A stretch of 53,161 bases of DNA from Curtobacterium pusillum (GCF_013359865.1 NZ_JABMCE010000078.1:1-53161); one strand, 5' to 3'; positions 9,148-18,029 are shown, counted from the stretch's first letter. The notes: generated from the sequence alone by a model not told the origin. A program made the numbers and translations.

Positions 9148-10158
9148 ATGACGCAACACATCCGGATCGGCCTCTTCGGCACCGGGCGCATCGGACAGGT
9201 GCACGCCATGAGCGTGGCCGCGATCGACGACGCCGAGCTCGCGTGGGTCTGCGACCCGTTCGTCGAGGGCGCGGAGCGGACGGCCGCCGAGTACGGCGGG
9301 AAGGTCAGCTCGGACCCGGCCGAGGTCTTCGCCTCGGGCGAGGTCGACGCCGTCATCGTGGCGGCACCGACGGCCACGCACGTCGACCTCATCGACGCGG
9401 CGATCGACGCCGGCGTGCCGGTGCTGTGCGAGAAGCCGATCGACCTCGACCTCGACCGGGTGGACCGGCTCCGGGCGAAGGCCGCCGCCGCGACGATCCC
9501 GATCGTGCTCGGCTTCAACCGGCGGTTCGACCGGCACTTCACCGAACTCCAGCGCCGGGTGGAGTCCGGGGAGATCGGGACGCTGGAGCAGATCCTCATC
9601 ACCAGCCGCGACCCGGGCGAACCGCCGGCGGCGTACCTCGCTTCGTCGGGCGGCATCTTCCGCGACATGACCATCCACGACCTGGACATGGCACGGTTCT
9701 TCGTCCCGGACATCGTCGAGGTGACCGCACGCGGAGCCAACACGTTCAGCGCCACCGCGCGTGAGCTCGGCGACTTCGACTCCGCGGTCGTCACACTCCG
9801 CGGCGCGAACGACGAGTTGATCGCCATCACCAACTCGCGGCACGCATCGTACGGGTACGACCAGCGGTTCGAGGTCTTCGGGTCCGAGGGGCTGCTGCAG
9901 GTCGGCAACCAGACCGACACGCTGGTCCGCCGGTGGAGCGGGGACGCCGTCGAGTCGCTCGAGCCGTACCAGAACTTCTTCCTGCAGCGGTACGCCGAGG
10001 CGTACCGGCTCGAGGTCGTCGAGTTCCTCAAGGCGGTCCGCGGCGAGCCGTCGCGCAGCCCCGGCTTCGAGGACGGACGCGCCGCACTGGTGCTCGCGGA
10101 CGCCGCCGACCGCTCGGCGCGAACGGGGGAGTCGGTCGCGGTGGACCTGTCGCGATGA
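9148..10158 (+). CDS. iolG: Myo-inositol 2-dehydrogenase
   Basis: A 336-residue NAD-dependent enzyme that starts the pathway by oxidising myo-inositol to scyllo-inosose. The order LFGTGRIGQVHAMSVAAI, CEKPIDLDLDRVD, GFNRRFDRHF and FRDMTIHDLDMARFFV is the classic IolG pattern; the lysine of EKP and the Asp/His of the MTIHDLD segment are the catalytic elements in the family. The length matches IolG (about 335). AGGAG lies about 7 bases ahead of the ATG. The gene overlaps the following TIM-barrel gene by 4 bp. Of the three Gfo/Idh enzymes in this operon it is the best match to IolG. Confidence 0.88.
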   Translation: MTQHIRIGLFGTGRIGQVHAMSVAAIDDAELAWVCDPFVEGAERTAAEYGGKVSSDPAEVFASGEVDAVIVAAPTATHVDLIDAAIDAGVPVLCEKPIDLDLDRVDRLRAKAAAATIPIVLGFNRRFDRHFTELQRRVESGEIGTLEQILITSRDPGEPPAAYLASSGGIFRDMTIHDLDMARFFVPDIVEVTARGANTFSATARELGDFDSAVVTLRGANDELIAITNSRHASYGYDQRFEVFGSEGLLQVGNQTDTLVRRWSGDAVESLEPYQNFFLQRYAEAYRLEVVEFLKAVRGEPSRSPGFEDGRAALVLADAADRSARTGESVAVDLSR

Positions 10159-11051
10159 GCGGGATCGGTCGCGACCTCGTCGCCACCTGCTGGACCACGG
10201 CCGGCTCGGCGCAGCCCGATGCCCCGTCGGAGCGCAGCCCCTTCTCGGCGCGCAACCGCGTGAGTGCGGCGGCTGACGCAGGGTTCGCGGGACTCGGCTT
10301 CGCGCTGGACGACCTCGAGGTCGTCCGCGACACCATCGGGTTCGAGGAGCTCCGGGCGCACGCCGACCGGGTCGGCATCCGGCACCTCGAGGTCGAGCTC
10401 GTGAAGGACTGGTGGCGCGACCCGGAGGACACGCCGTGGCGTGCGCGCTGGGACGTCATCCGGGACGTGGCACGCGTGTTCCGCAGCCCCATGGTGAAGA
10501 TCGCACCGCCTCCCGCCCCGACGGTCACGTCGTTCGCACCCTTCGTGGACCCGTTCCGGCGGCTCGCGGACGAGGCGGCGGCGATCGGGACGCGCCTGGC
10601 ACTCGAACCCCTGCCGTTCGCCGGCATCTCGTCCCTCCCGCAGGGCTCGGACCTCGTCCGCGCCGTCGACCATCCCCACGCCGGCCTGGCGGTGGACTTC
10701 TGGCACGTGTTCCGCGCCGGGACACCGCTCGACGAGCTCCGGCGCACCCTCGACCCGTCCACCGTCGTGGGCGTGGAGCTCAACGACGCCGACGCCGAGC
10801 CGGAGGCGGGCCGGACGCTCTTCGAGGACACCCGGGACAACCGCAGGTACCCGGGCGAGGGGGCGCAGGACGTGGTCGGGTTCATCAGGACCATGGCCGA
10901 CCTCGGCTGGTCCGGCCCGTGGGGCGTCGAGATGCTCTCGATCGAGCACCGTGCGAAGACGCTCGAGGACGCCCTCGACGCCGCCCGCGACACGACCCTG
11001 CGGTGTCTGGCGCTCGCCGACGCCCAGCCGCAGCCCGCGCACCAGGGGTGA
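10155..11051 (+). CDS. Sugar phosphate isomerase/epimerase-type TIM-barrel protein (IolI/IolH-like)
   Basis: A 298-residue protein of the AP-endonuclease-2/xylose-isomerase-like barrel family. Candidate metal ligands are in LALEPLPF, LAVDFWHVFRAG, GVELNDAD and WGVEMLS, the usual Glu-Asp-His-Glu layout. In inositol clusters such proteins (IolI, IolH) interconvert inosose isomers or have unassigned roles. The start was taken at MSGIGRD, which overlaps the iolG stop by 4 bp. It ends the first part of the operon: about 100 bases follow before iolB, with a separate ribosome-binding site and perhaps a promoter. The exact reaction is not assigned. Confidence 0.8.
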   Translation: MSGIGRDLVATCWTTAGSAQPDAPSERSPFSARNRVSAAADAGFAGLGFALDDLEVVRDTIGFEELRAHADRVGIRHLEVELVKDWWRDPEDTPWRARWDVIRDVARVFRSPMVKIAPPPAPTVTSFAPFVDPFRRLADEAAAIGTRLALEPLPFAGISSLPQGSDLVRAVDHPHAGLAVDFWHVFRAGTPLDELRRTLDPSTVVGVELNDADAEPEAGRTLFEDTRDNRRYPGEGAQDVVGFIRTMADLGWSGPWGVEMLSIEHRAKTLEDALDAARDTTLRCLALADAQPQPAHQG

Positions 11052-11152
11052 GTCGGGCCTCCAGTAAAATCGCATGGCGGACGATGCGTCCGACAAGCGA
11101 GAAAAGCGATATGCTCTTCCAGTCCGACGCAACGACGCAGAGAGGATCAAAC
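11052..11152 (+). promoter_or_regulatory. Intergenic leader before iolB with possible internal promoter
   Basis: A locally AT-richer 101-base gap in an otherwise overlapping operon. It has inverted pair CGCAT (11071-11075)/ATGCG (11084-11088), a -10-like TATGCT (11110-11115) and AGAGGA six bases before the iolB ATG. No good -35 is visible. A second promoter is possible but unproven. Confidence 0.35.
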
Positions 11153-11992
11153 ATGGTCGACCCGCAGGTGCTCAAGCACGGCGCATGGGACGTCATCACC
11201 CCGGAGATCGCCGGATGGGAGTTCGTCACCTTCCAGGTGAAGACCTTCGGCGACGGCGAGACGGTCGAGTTCCCGGCCGACGGGAACGAGCGCGCGTTCG
11301 TCAACCTGCACGGCGACCTCGTGGTCACGGTCGGTTCCGACGAGTACCGCATCGGCGGCCGTGACACGGTCTTCGACGGACTCGGGCACACGCTCTACGT
11401 CCCGCGCGACACCGCGGTCTCGATCACGGGCACCCCCGGTGCAGAACTCGCGATCGCGACCGCCCCGGCGACGGAGCAGCACGAGGTCGTCCTCGTCACC
11501 CCGGACGACGTCGGTTCCGCGACCCGCGGCGCCGGCACCGCCACGCGTCAGGTCTCCACGCCGATGTCGCCGGACTTCCCCGCCGACCGGCTCCACATCG
11601 TCGAGGTGTGGACCCCCGGTGGGAACTGGTCGAGCTACCCGCCGCACAAGCACGAACACGACGTCGACGGCGAGGCGCAGCTCGAGGAGGTCTACTACTA
11701 CCGCACGCGCGACCCCGAGAACGGGTGGGCGCTGCAGCGGGTGTACAGCCCGGAGCGCGACTTCGACCTCGACGTGCCCGTCCGTGACGGCGACATCTGC
11801 CTGATCCCGTGGGGGTACCACACCACCGTCGCCGCCCACGACCAGGACCTCTACTACCTCAACGTCCTCGCGGGCCCGGCGCCGAAGCGCACCCTGCAGG
11901 CGGCTGAGGACCCCGCGCTCGCCCCGGCGCGCGCCAAGTGGGAGACCCTCGACGCGGATCCGCGCGTGCCGTTCGTCCCCGTCCACCCCTGA
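11153..11992 (+). CDS. iolB: 5-deoxy-glucuronate isomerase
   Basis: A 279-residue cupin enzyme that isomerises 5-deoxy-D-glucuronate, the IolD product, to 2-deoxy-5-keto-gluconate. The bicupin fold is evident, and the C-terminal cupin has the metal-site run PPHKHEHD followed by LEEVYYYR, with a later WGYHTTVAAH histidine, as in IolB/KduI. The length (about 270-280) fits. ATG at 11153 was chosen for the AGAGGA six bases upstream; an in-frame ATG at 11111 lies in the possible promoter box. IolD follows after 23 bases with AAGGAG. Together with iolE and iolD this fixes the pathway identity. Confidence 0.93.
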   Translation: MVDPQVLKHGAWDVITPEIAGWEFVTFQVKTFGDGETVEFPADGNERAFVNLHGDLVVTVGSDEYRIGGRDTVFDGLGHTLYVPRDTAVSITGTPGAELAIATAPATEQHEVVLVTPDDVGSATRGAGTATRQVSTPMSPDFPADRLHIVEVWTPGGNWSSYPPHKHEHDVDGEAQLEEVYYYRTRDPENGWALQRVYSPERDFDLDVPVRDGDICLIPWGYHTTVAAHDQDLYYLNVLAGPAPKRTLQAAEDPALAPARAKWETLDADPRVPFVPVHP

Positions 11993-12015
11993 CCCCACCA
12001 CGCAAGGAGTTCGCA

Positions 12016-13935
12016 ATGACGCAACACCCGCAGCCGACCCGGCGTCTGACCGTCGGTCAGGCGATCGTCGAGTTCATGAAAGCGCAGTACGTCGAGCGCG
12101 ACGGGGAGACGCAGCCGTTCTTCGGCGGCGCGTTCGGGATCTTCGGTCACGGCAACGTCGCCGGGCTCGGGCAGGCCCTGCTGCAGTACCAGGACGAGTT
12201 CCCGTACTACCAGGGCCGCAACGAGCAGGGCATGGTCCACATCGCCACCGGCTACGCGAAGATGAAGAACCGCCTCGGCGCCCTCGCCGTGTCGACGTCC
12301 ATCGGGCCCGGCGCGACGAACATGGTGACCGGTGCCGGCACCGCGACCGTGAACCACATCCCGGTCCTCCTGTTCCCGTCGGACGCGTTCGCGACGCGCT
12401 CGACCGGGGCCGTGCTGCAGCAGCAGGAGCACCCGTACGCGATGGACGTCACGGCGAACGACTCGTTCCGCGCCGTGTCCCGGTACTTCGACCGCATCAT
12501 CCGTCCCGAGCAGCTCGCGTCCGCCCTCCTCGAGGCGATGCGCGTGCTCACGAGCCCCGCCGACACCGGCGCGGTCACGATCGCGGTCCCGCAGGACGTG
12601 CAGGCCGAGGCGTACGACTTCCCGGAGGCGCTGTTCTCCGACCGGGTCTGGCACGTCGCGCGCAACCGCCCCGACCGTGCCGCCGTCCAGCGCGCCGCGG
12701 AGCTGATCCGGTCGGCGAAGAAGGCCGTGATCATCGCCGGCGGCGGCGTGGTCTACTCCGACGCCACCGACGAGCTCACGAAGTTCGCCGAGGCGACGGG
12801 CATCGGCGTCGGCGTCACGCAGGCCGGCAAGGCGAGCATCGCCTGGGACCACCCGGCGGCGCTCGGCGCGCTCGGCTCGTCCGGTTCGAAGTACGCGAAC
12901 GGCATCGCGAACGAGGCGGACGTCGTCATCGGCATCGGCACGCGCTACACGGACTTCACGACCGCCTCGAACACGATGTTCAAGAACCCCGACGTGGCGT
13001 TCGTGAACATCAACGTCGCCGAGGTCGACGCCTTCAAGGAGTCCGGCATCCCGCTCGTCGGCGATGCGCGGGAGACGCTCGCCGAGCTCCGTGAAGCGCT
13101 CGAGGGGTTCACCCTCGACGCCGACGTCGTCGCCGAGTACGAGCGCGCCGCCTCCGACTGGCGCGCCGAGGTCGACCGCATCGTCGAGGTGCAGGAGGAC
13201 AGCCCGACCCTCTCGCAGGCCGAGATGCTCGGGCTCCTCAACGCCTCGGCCGCCGCGGAGGACGTCGTCATCAACGCCGCCGGCTCGATGCCCGGCGACC
13301 TCCACCGTCTGTGGCGTCCGGGGAGCCCGAAGGGCTACGACATCGAGTACGGCAACTCGTGCATGGGCTACGAGGTCGCCGGCGGCGTCGGAGCGCAGCT
13401 CGCGGCACCGGACCGTCGCGTCCACGTGCTCGTCGGCGACGGGTCGTACCTGATGATGTCGCAGGAGATCATGACCGCCGTGCAGGAGCACCTGCGGATG
13501 ACGATCGTGATCGTCGACAACTTCGGCTACGGGTCCATCGCGGCGCTGTCCGAGACGCTCGGCTCGCAGACCTTCGGAACGCGCTTCAACGAGCGGGGCG
13601 AAGCGCTCCGCCACGACGGCCGCCGTCTCGAGGTGGACTTCGTCGCGAACGCGGCGAGCTACGGCGCGGAGGTGTTCTCCGCCGACACCGCCGACACCTT
13701 CCGGAAGGCCCTCGACGATGCCCGCGCGTACGACGGCACCGCCGTGGTGTACGTCCGCGTGGACGCGCAGGGGCGCTTCGGCGGCTCGGGGGCGTGGTGG
13801 GACGTCCCCGTCGCCGAGGTGTCGACCCTCGAGTCGACGAAGGACGCACGGGCGACCTACGAACAGAACAAGGAGGAGCAGCGTCTCTACCTGACGCAGT
13901 CGGCTCCTCGCGTCCGGGAACTGGAGCACTCATGA
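12016..13935 (+). CDS. iolD: 3D-(3,5/4)-trihydroxycyclohexane-1,2-dione acylhydrolase
   Basis: A 639-residue thiamine-diphosphate enzyme that hydrolyses the ring of trihydroxycyclohexanedione, giving 5-deoxy-glucuronate. The N-terminal pyrimidine-binding domain has FFGGAFGIFGHGNVAGLG with the downstream QGMVHIATGYAK. The cofactor-binding motif near the C-terminus begins GDGSYLMM and ends VDNFGYGSI. AAGGAG precedes the ATG by about 6 bases. The length fits IolD (620-645). It overlaps the aldehyde dehydrogenase gene by 4 bp. Acetolactate-synthase-type alternatives are excluded by the N-terminal LTVGQAIVEFMKAQYVERDG region, typical of IolD. Confidence 0.94.
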   Translation: MTQHPQPTRRLTVGQAIVEFMKAQYVERDGETQPFFGGAFGIFGHGNVAGLGQALLQYQDEFPYYQGRNEQGMVHIATGYAKMKNRLGALAVSTSIGPGATNMVTGAGTATVNHIPVLLFPSDAFATRSTGAVLQQQEHPYAMDVTANDSFRAVSRYFDRIIRPEQLASALLEAMRVLTSPADTGAVTIAVPQDVQAEAYDFPEALFSDRVWHVARNRPDRAAVQRAAELIRSAKKAVIIAGGGVVYSDATDELTKFAEATGIGVGVTQAGKASIAWDHPAALGALGSSGSKYANGIANEADVVIGIGTRYTDFTTASNTMFKNPDVAFVNINVAEVDAFKESGIPLVGDARETLAELREALEGFTLDADVVAEYERAASDWRAEVDRIVEVQEDSPTLSQAEMLGLLNASAAAEDVVINAAGSMPGDLHRLWRPGSPKGYDIEYGNSCMGYEVAGGVGAQLAAPDRRVHVLVGDGSYLMMSQEIMTAVQEHLRMTIVIVDNFGYGSIAALSETLGSQTFGTRFNERGEALRHDGRRLEVDFVANAASYGAEVFSADTADTFRKALDDARAYDGTAVVYVRVDAQGRFGGSGAWWDVPVAEVSTLESTKDARATYEQNKEEQRLYLTQSAPRVRELEHS

Positions 13936-15419
13936 CCGACGTACAGGAGACGACCGACGCGACCGCCGTCGCACGCGAGGTCGCCGCAGGGGTCCCCACG
14001 GGGCTCCTGATCGGCGGCGGGCAGCGCACGGCTTCCGACGGCGGGACGTTCGACGTCCACAACCCGGTCGACGGCAGCGTGCTGGCCACCGTGGCGAACG
14101 GCACCCGGGACGACGCGCAGGCGGCCGTCGACGCGGCCGGCGATGCCGCTGCCGCGTGGGCGGCGACCCCGCCGCGGAAGCGTTCCGAGGTCCTCTCCCG
14201 CGCCTACCACCTGATGATCGAGCGCGCGGACTGGTTCGCGAAGCTCATCACGGCCGAGAACGGCAAGGTGTTCTCCGACGCCAGGGGCGAGGTCGTCTAC
14301 GCTGCCGAGTTCCTCCGCTGGTACGCGGAAGAGGCGGTCCGGATCCCCGGGTCCCTGCAGACCGCGCCGGGCGGTGCGAACAAGATCCTGGTCGAGCACC
14401 GTCCGATCGGGATCGCGATCCTCGTCACGCCGTGGAACTTCCCCGCGGCGATGGCCACCCGGAAGATCGGTCCCGCCCTGGCGGCCGGCTGCACCATGGT
14501 GCTGAAGCCCGCGAGCGACACCCCGCTCACCGCGCTCGCGATCGGAGCCCTCTTCGAGGAGGCCGGGCTGCCGGCCGGCGTGCTCAACGTGCTGCCGAGC
14601 CGCTCGTCCGGCGCGGTGGTCGAGCAGATGGTGCGGGACCCGCGTTCGCGCAAGCTCTCGTTCACCGGCTCGACCGAGGTCGGCGTGAAGCTCATGCAGC
14701 TCGCGGCCGAGTCCGTCGTGAACACGTCCATGGAGCTCGGCGGCAACGCCCCGTTCGTGGTGTTCGACGACGCGGACCTCGACGAGGCGGTCGCCGGTGC
14801 CATGATCGCGAAGATGCGCAACGGCGGCGAGGCCTGCACGGCGGCGAACCGCTTCTACGTCCAGTCCGGGATCGCCGCGGAGTTCTCCGGGCGGCTCGCC
14901 GACGCGATGGGTGCGCTCCGGACCGGCGACGGCCTCGACCCCGAGGTGCAGCTCGGCCCGATGGTCAACGAGACGGCGCGCGACGACATCGCCCGGCTCG
15001 TCGAGGCCGCGAAGGAGGACGGCGCCACCGTGCTCACCGGCGGTACCGCACCGGACGGCGCCGGGTGGTTCTACCCGGCGACGGTCCTCGGTGACGTGCC
15101 GGAGCAGGCGCGCATCCTCCAGGAGGAGATCTTCGGTCCGGTCGCCCCGGTGGTCACCTTCGAGACCGAGGACGACGCCGTGCGCCTGGCGAACGGCACG
15201 CCGTTCGGGCTCGTCTCGTACGTCTACACGCGCGACATCGGTCGAGGGCTGCGGGTCAGCGAACGCATCGAGTCGGGCATGGTCGGGCTGAACCGCGGCC
15301 TGGTCTCCGACCCGGCTGCGCCGTTCGGCGGGATGAAGGAGTCCGGCATCGGCCGCGAGGGCGGCGCGGAGGGCCTGCTCGAGTACATGGAGTCGCAGTA
15401 CATCGCGGTCGCCTGGTAG
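13932..15419 (+). CDS. Aldehyde dehydrogenase, succinate-semialdehyde dehydrogenase (GabD) type
   Basis: A 495-residue NAD(P)-dependent enzyme. Family motifs are PWNFPAAMATRKIGPALAAG, the glutamate in MELGGNAPF, the catalytic cysteine in NGGEACTAANRF and the oxyanion-region EEIFGPV. The position after iolD is where methylmalonate-semialdehyde dehydrogenase (IolA/MmsA) is often found, but the residues around the cysteine and the PWNFP block are of GabD type rather than the CoA-acylating type. It could oxidise malonate semialdehyde in a CoA-free way, or a different aldehyde from the same pathway; this is inference. It is the last gene of the operon and is followed by a strong terminator hairpin. 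Confidence 0.87.
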   Translation: MTDVQETTDATAVAREVAAGVPTGLLIGGGQRTASDGGTFDVHNPVDGSVLATVANGTRDDAQAAVDAAGDAAAAWAATPPRKRSEVLSRAYHLMIERADWFAKLITAENGKVFSDARGEVVYAAEFLRWYAEEAVRIPGSLQTAPGGANKILVEHRPIGIAILVTPWNFPAAMATRKIGPALAAGCTMVLKPASDTPLTALAIGALFEEAGLPAGVLNVLPSRSSGAVVEQMVRDPRSRKLSFTGSTEVGVKLMQLAAESVVNTSMELGGNAPFVVFDDADLDEAVAGAMIAKMRNGGEACTAANRFYVQSGIAAEFSGRLADAMGALRTGDGLDPEVQLGPMVNETARDDIARLVEAAKEDGATVLTGGTAPDGAGWFYPATVLGDVPEQARILQEEIFGPVAPVVTFETEDDAVRLANGTPFGLVSYVYTRDIGRGLRVSERIESGMVGLNRGLVSDPAAPFGGMKESGIGREGGAEGLLEYMESQYIAVAW

Positions 15420-15437
15420 GCGACCCGGCAACGGACT

Positions 15438-15469
15438 GGAGGCGCGGTGCCGGCTGGCACTGCGCCTCC
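15438..15469 (+). terminator. Terminator-like hairpin after the iol operon
   Basis: Left arm 15438-15451 (GGAGGCGCGGTGCC) and right arm 15456-15469 (GGCACTGCGCCTCC) pair over 14 positions with one G.U, loop GGCT. It is preceded by GGACT. It is a member of a hairpin family also seen at 23930 and 32694. It lies between converging genes and may work both ways. There is no T-run. Confidence 0.8.
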
Positions 15470-15483
15470 TGTCCGTCATGGGG

Positions 15484-16254
15484 TCAGGGCGACTGCACCT
15501 GGCTCGCCTGAGCCGCGTCCTGCTCGAGGACGGCGACCGCCGCGCGCGCGGCGGCGAGGAACTCCTCCTGACGTTCCTCGATCTCCACCGACCGTCCCGC
15601 GACCGACAGGCAGCCGAGCAGCTCGCCGTTCCCGTCGAGGATCGGGAGCGCGATCGCCCCGATCCCGATGGTCGCGTCGTCCAACGAGAGCGTGTAACCC
15701 CGCTCCCGGGTGCGTCGCACGTCCGCCCGGAGCGCGGCGGCGTCCGTCATCGTCCTGGCCGTCAACGGTCGGCGTCCCGTCTCGTCGGCCAGGTACCCGT
15801 CGAGGTCCCGGAGGTGCGCGAGCACGAGGCGACCGGCCCCGCCGGCGTACAGCGGGAGGGACCGGCCCGGGGAGAGGGTGAGCACGCCGATGCCCCGCCC
15901 GGGCGCCCAGTCGATGCACACGGCTTCGTCGCCGCGCGGCACGGTGAGGAACACGGTCTGTTCGGTCCGGGCGGCGAGCTCGTCGAGGACGCCCCGCGCC
16001 GACGACCACTCGGACATCGCGTCGCGAGCGGCGTCGGCGAGGTGGAGCCACTTCACGCTGAGGCGCGCGCGGTTGTCGGCGGTCGTGGTGGCCATGCCGA
16101 CGGCCTTGAGCCCCTCGATGAACCGGTAGACGCTCGGCCGGGGGAGCCCGGTCGCCTCGGCGAGTTCGGCGGGCGAGAGGTCGCCGCGTTCGGCCAGCGC
16201 GTCGATGACGGCCTGCGAGTTGGCGAGAACGCGCATCGGCTTCCGGTCAGCCAC
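15484..16254 (-). CDS. IclR-family transcriptional regulator (second of a pair)
   Basis: A 256-residue regulator: N-terminal winged helix-turn-helix (SQAVIDALAERGDLSPAELAEATGLPRPSVYRFIEGL) and a C-terminal IclR effector domain (GYTLSLDDATIGIGAIALPILDGNGELLGCLSVAG). The GTG at 16254 overlaps the stop of the upstream IclR gene by 8 bp; an ATG six codons later is an alternative start. The two regulators form a leftward pair divergent from the transketolase operon. Effector and targets are not evident. The pair is not a recent duplication: the two sequences align by family pattern only. Confidence 0.9.
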   Translation of the reverse strand: MADRKPMRVLANSQAVIDALAERGDLSPAELAEATGLPRPSVYRFIEGLKAVGMATTTADNRARLSVKWLHLADAARDAMSEWSSARGVLDELAARTEQTVFLTVPRGDEAVCIDWAPGRGIGVLTLSPGRSLPLYAGGAGRLVLAHLRDLDGYLADETGRRPLTARTMTDAAALRADVRRTRERGYTLSLDDATIGIGAIALPILDGNGELLGCLSVAGRSVEIEERQEEFLAAARAAVAVLEQDAAQASQVQSP

Positions 16255-17032
16255 GGTCCGCTCCTTCGTAGCCGAGGTCGGCGCTGATCGCCGCCGCGGT
16301 GTCCATGACCAGCGCCGCGAGCTCGGACTCGCGATCGATCAGCCGCTCGCGGAGCCCGCTGATCGAGACGGCCGCGACGAGTTCACCGCGGTGGTTGAAC
16401 ACCGGGCTGCCGAACGCCGCGATGCCGATGGTGACGTCCTCGTCGGAGCGCGCGTACCCGCGGTCCCGGATGCGGGCGACGTCCTCGCGGAGGACGTCCG
16501 CCGCGGGCGTCGGGTACGGCAGGTCGTCCGCGGCGAGGAGTTCGTCGATCACGGCGTGCTGCTCGCCCGAGGGGAGGAACGCGAGGAGGGCGAGCGGTGC
16601 GCCCCCGACGTGGAGCGGCAGGGAGTCGCCGACCTGCATCGCGACGGAGCGGACGTCGTGGCCCTCGATGCGTTCGACGCACACCGCGCGGGTGCCCCGT
16701 CGGTAGCAGAGCAACGCCGCGACGTCGGCGGTCGATCGCAGTTCGCGCATCCGCGGGAGCGCGAGTCCGCGGACGTCGAGCGAGTCCTCCAGCACTCCGC
16801 CGACCTGCATGCAGGCGAGGCCGAGCCGGTACGTGCCGCGCGACGGAGCCGGTTCGACCCACCCCATGGCGATGAGGCTCTGCAGGAGCCGGTAGGTGGA
16901 GCTGGTCGGCTCCCCGACGGCCTCGGCGATCGCGTTCACCGTCAGCACCTTCGCCGCAGCGAGCGCGTCGACGATCGCCCCGGCCTTGCTGAGGATCTCG
17001 ATCCCGCCTTCCTCGGCGGCGATGTCTGCCAT
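16247..17032 (-). CDS. IclR-family transcriptional regulator divergent from the transketolase operon
   Basis: A 261-residue regulator with an N-terminal helix-turn-helix (LSKAGAIVDALAAAKVLTVNAIAEAVGEPTSSTYRLLQSL, split here by family boundaries) and a C-terminal ligand domain containing GYARSDEDVTIGIAAFGSPVF and VAAVSISG. ATG at 17032 has AGGA about eight bases upstream; a GTG at 17056 is possible. Divergence from the operon at 17139 and the direct repeats in the shared 106-base region make it the likely regulator of that operon. IclR proteins usually respond to small carboxylates or intermediates; the ligand here is unknown. Confidence 0.9.
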   Translation of the reverse strand: MADIAAEEGGIEILSKAGAIVDALAAAKVLTVNAIAEAVGEPTSSTYRLLQSLIAMGWVEPAPSRGTYRLGLACMQVGGVLEDSLDVRGLALPRMRELRSTADVAALLCYRRGTRAVCVERIEGHDVRSVAMQVGDSLPLHVGGAPLALLAFLPSGEQHAVIDELLAADDLPYPTPAADVLREDVARIRDRGYARSDEDVTIGIAAFGSPVFNHRGELVAAVSISGLRERLIDRESELAALVMDTAAAISADLGYEGADRG

Positions 17033-17061
17033 GCCGTCATCCTGCCATGTCGTCACAATCC

Positions 17062-17116
17062 TTTTGCTCTCACCCTGTAGACATTTCGTTCACGCGGTGA
17101 TAGTTTTGCTCGCACC
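17062..17116. promoter_or_regulatory. Promoter and direct-repeat operator of the transketolase operon
   Basis: Two direct copies of TTTTGCTCNCACC lie at 17062-17074 and 17104-17116, exactly 42 bases apart (four helical turns). Between them a rightward promoter can be read: TAGACA (17078-17083), 17-base spacer, TAGTTT (17101-17106). The second copy overlaps the -10 and start site, the first lies just upstream of the -35, consistent with looped or cooperative repression by the divergent IclR protein. Confidence 0.6.
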
Positions 17117-17138
17117 ACCGCACAACGAAGGAGTCGTC

Positions 17139-18029
17139 GTGACACGCAAGGACGCGAGAGACGTCGAACATCTGCAGGCACTCGGGCGCGAAGGGCGCTG
17201 GCACGTCCTGGAGACCGTGGCGTCGAGCAAGGCCGGACACATCGGCGGACCGATGTCCGCGATGGACCTCATGGTCGCCCTGTACTTCCACCAGCTGCGG
17301 ATCGATCCGGCGAACCCGCAGGACCCCGACCGCGACCGCTTCATCCTCTCGAAGGGTCACTCGGCCATCGGCCTGTACTCGGTGCTGGCGATGCGCGGCT
17401 ACTTCCCGGTCGAGGAGCTCGCCACGTTCGACCACGGTGACTCCCGACTCCAGGGGCACCCGGACATGAAGATCACCCCGGGCGTCGACTCGTCCACCGG
17501 CTCGCTCGGTCAGGGACTGTCGGCCGGCTCCGGGATGGCCATCGCCGCCAAGCTGCAGAAGCGCGACTTCCACACCTGGGTCGTGCTCGGCGACGGCGAG
17601 ATCGAGGAGGGCATGGTCTGGGAGACCGTGATCTGCGCCCCCCGGTACGGCCTCGACAACCTCACCGCGATCATCGACCTCAACGGCCTGCAGCAGTACG
17701 GCTGGACCGCCAGCGCGAGCGACCGGTACGACCGGAGCGAACCGATGGGGCACGTCAACCTCCCCGCGGTCTTCCGCGGGTTCGGCTGGGACGTGATCGA
17801 GATCAACGGGCACGACTACGACGAGATCCTCGACGCGTACGCCGCCGTCGACGAGCGTCGCGGCACCAGCGGCAAGCCGACGGCGATCATCGCCCACACG
17901 GTCAAGGGCAACGGTGTCTCCTTCACGAAGGGGACCTTCAAGTGGCACAACGGAGTCCCGACGGACGAGCAGCTCGCGACGGCACGGACGGAACTCCTCA
18001 TCGACGAGAAGGCGGAGGCGCTCGCATGA
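17139..18029 (+). CDS. Transketolase, N-terminal subunit
   Basis: A 296-residue thiamine-diphosphate-binding half of a split transketolase. It carries [27 protein letters not shown], the [12 protein letters not shown] loop and the cofactor motif [12 protein letters not shown] ending at the asparagine of LNGLQQYG. Classical transketolases join this half to the pyrimidine domain in one chain of about 650 residues; here the partner is the next gene, with a 4-bp overlap. The GTG start is fixed by AAGGAG five bases upstream. The pair would transfer two-carbon ketol units between sugar phosphates. Sugar specificity of split enzymes varies (for example apulose-4-phosphate forms), so the exact substrate is open. 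Confidence 0.9.
   Translation: MTRKDARDVEHLQALGREGRWHVLETVASSKAGHIGGPMSAMDLMVALYFHQLRIDPANPQDPDRDRFILSKGHSAIGLYSVLAMRGYFPVEELATFDHGDSRLQGHPDMKITPGVDSSTGSLGQGLSAGSGMAIAAKLQKRDFHTWVVLGDGEIEEGMVWETVICAPRYGLDNLTAIIDLNGLQQYGWTASASDRYDRSEPMGHVNLPAVFRGFGWDVIEINGHDYDEILDAYAAVDERRGTSGKPTAIIAHTVKGNGVSFTKGTFKWHNGVPTDEQLATARTELLIDEKAEALA

Noticed and set aside
7872..11150. 1092-codon minus-strand frame across the iol operon
   Set aside because: Antisense shadow of well-supported genes, with no recognisable domain.
13932..15419. Calling the aldehyde dehydrogenase IolA/MmsA because of its place in the iol operon
   Set aside because: The motifs around PWNFPAAMATRK and NGGEACTAANRF are of succinate-semialdehyde dehydrogenase type, so the symbol was withheld.
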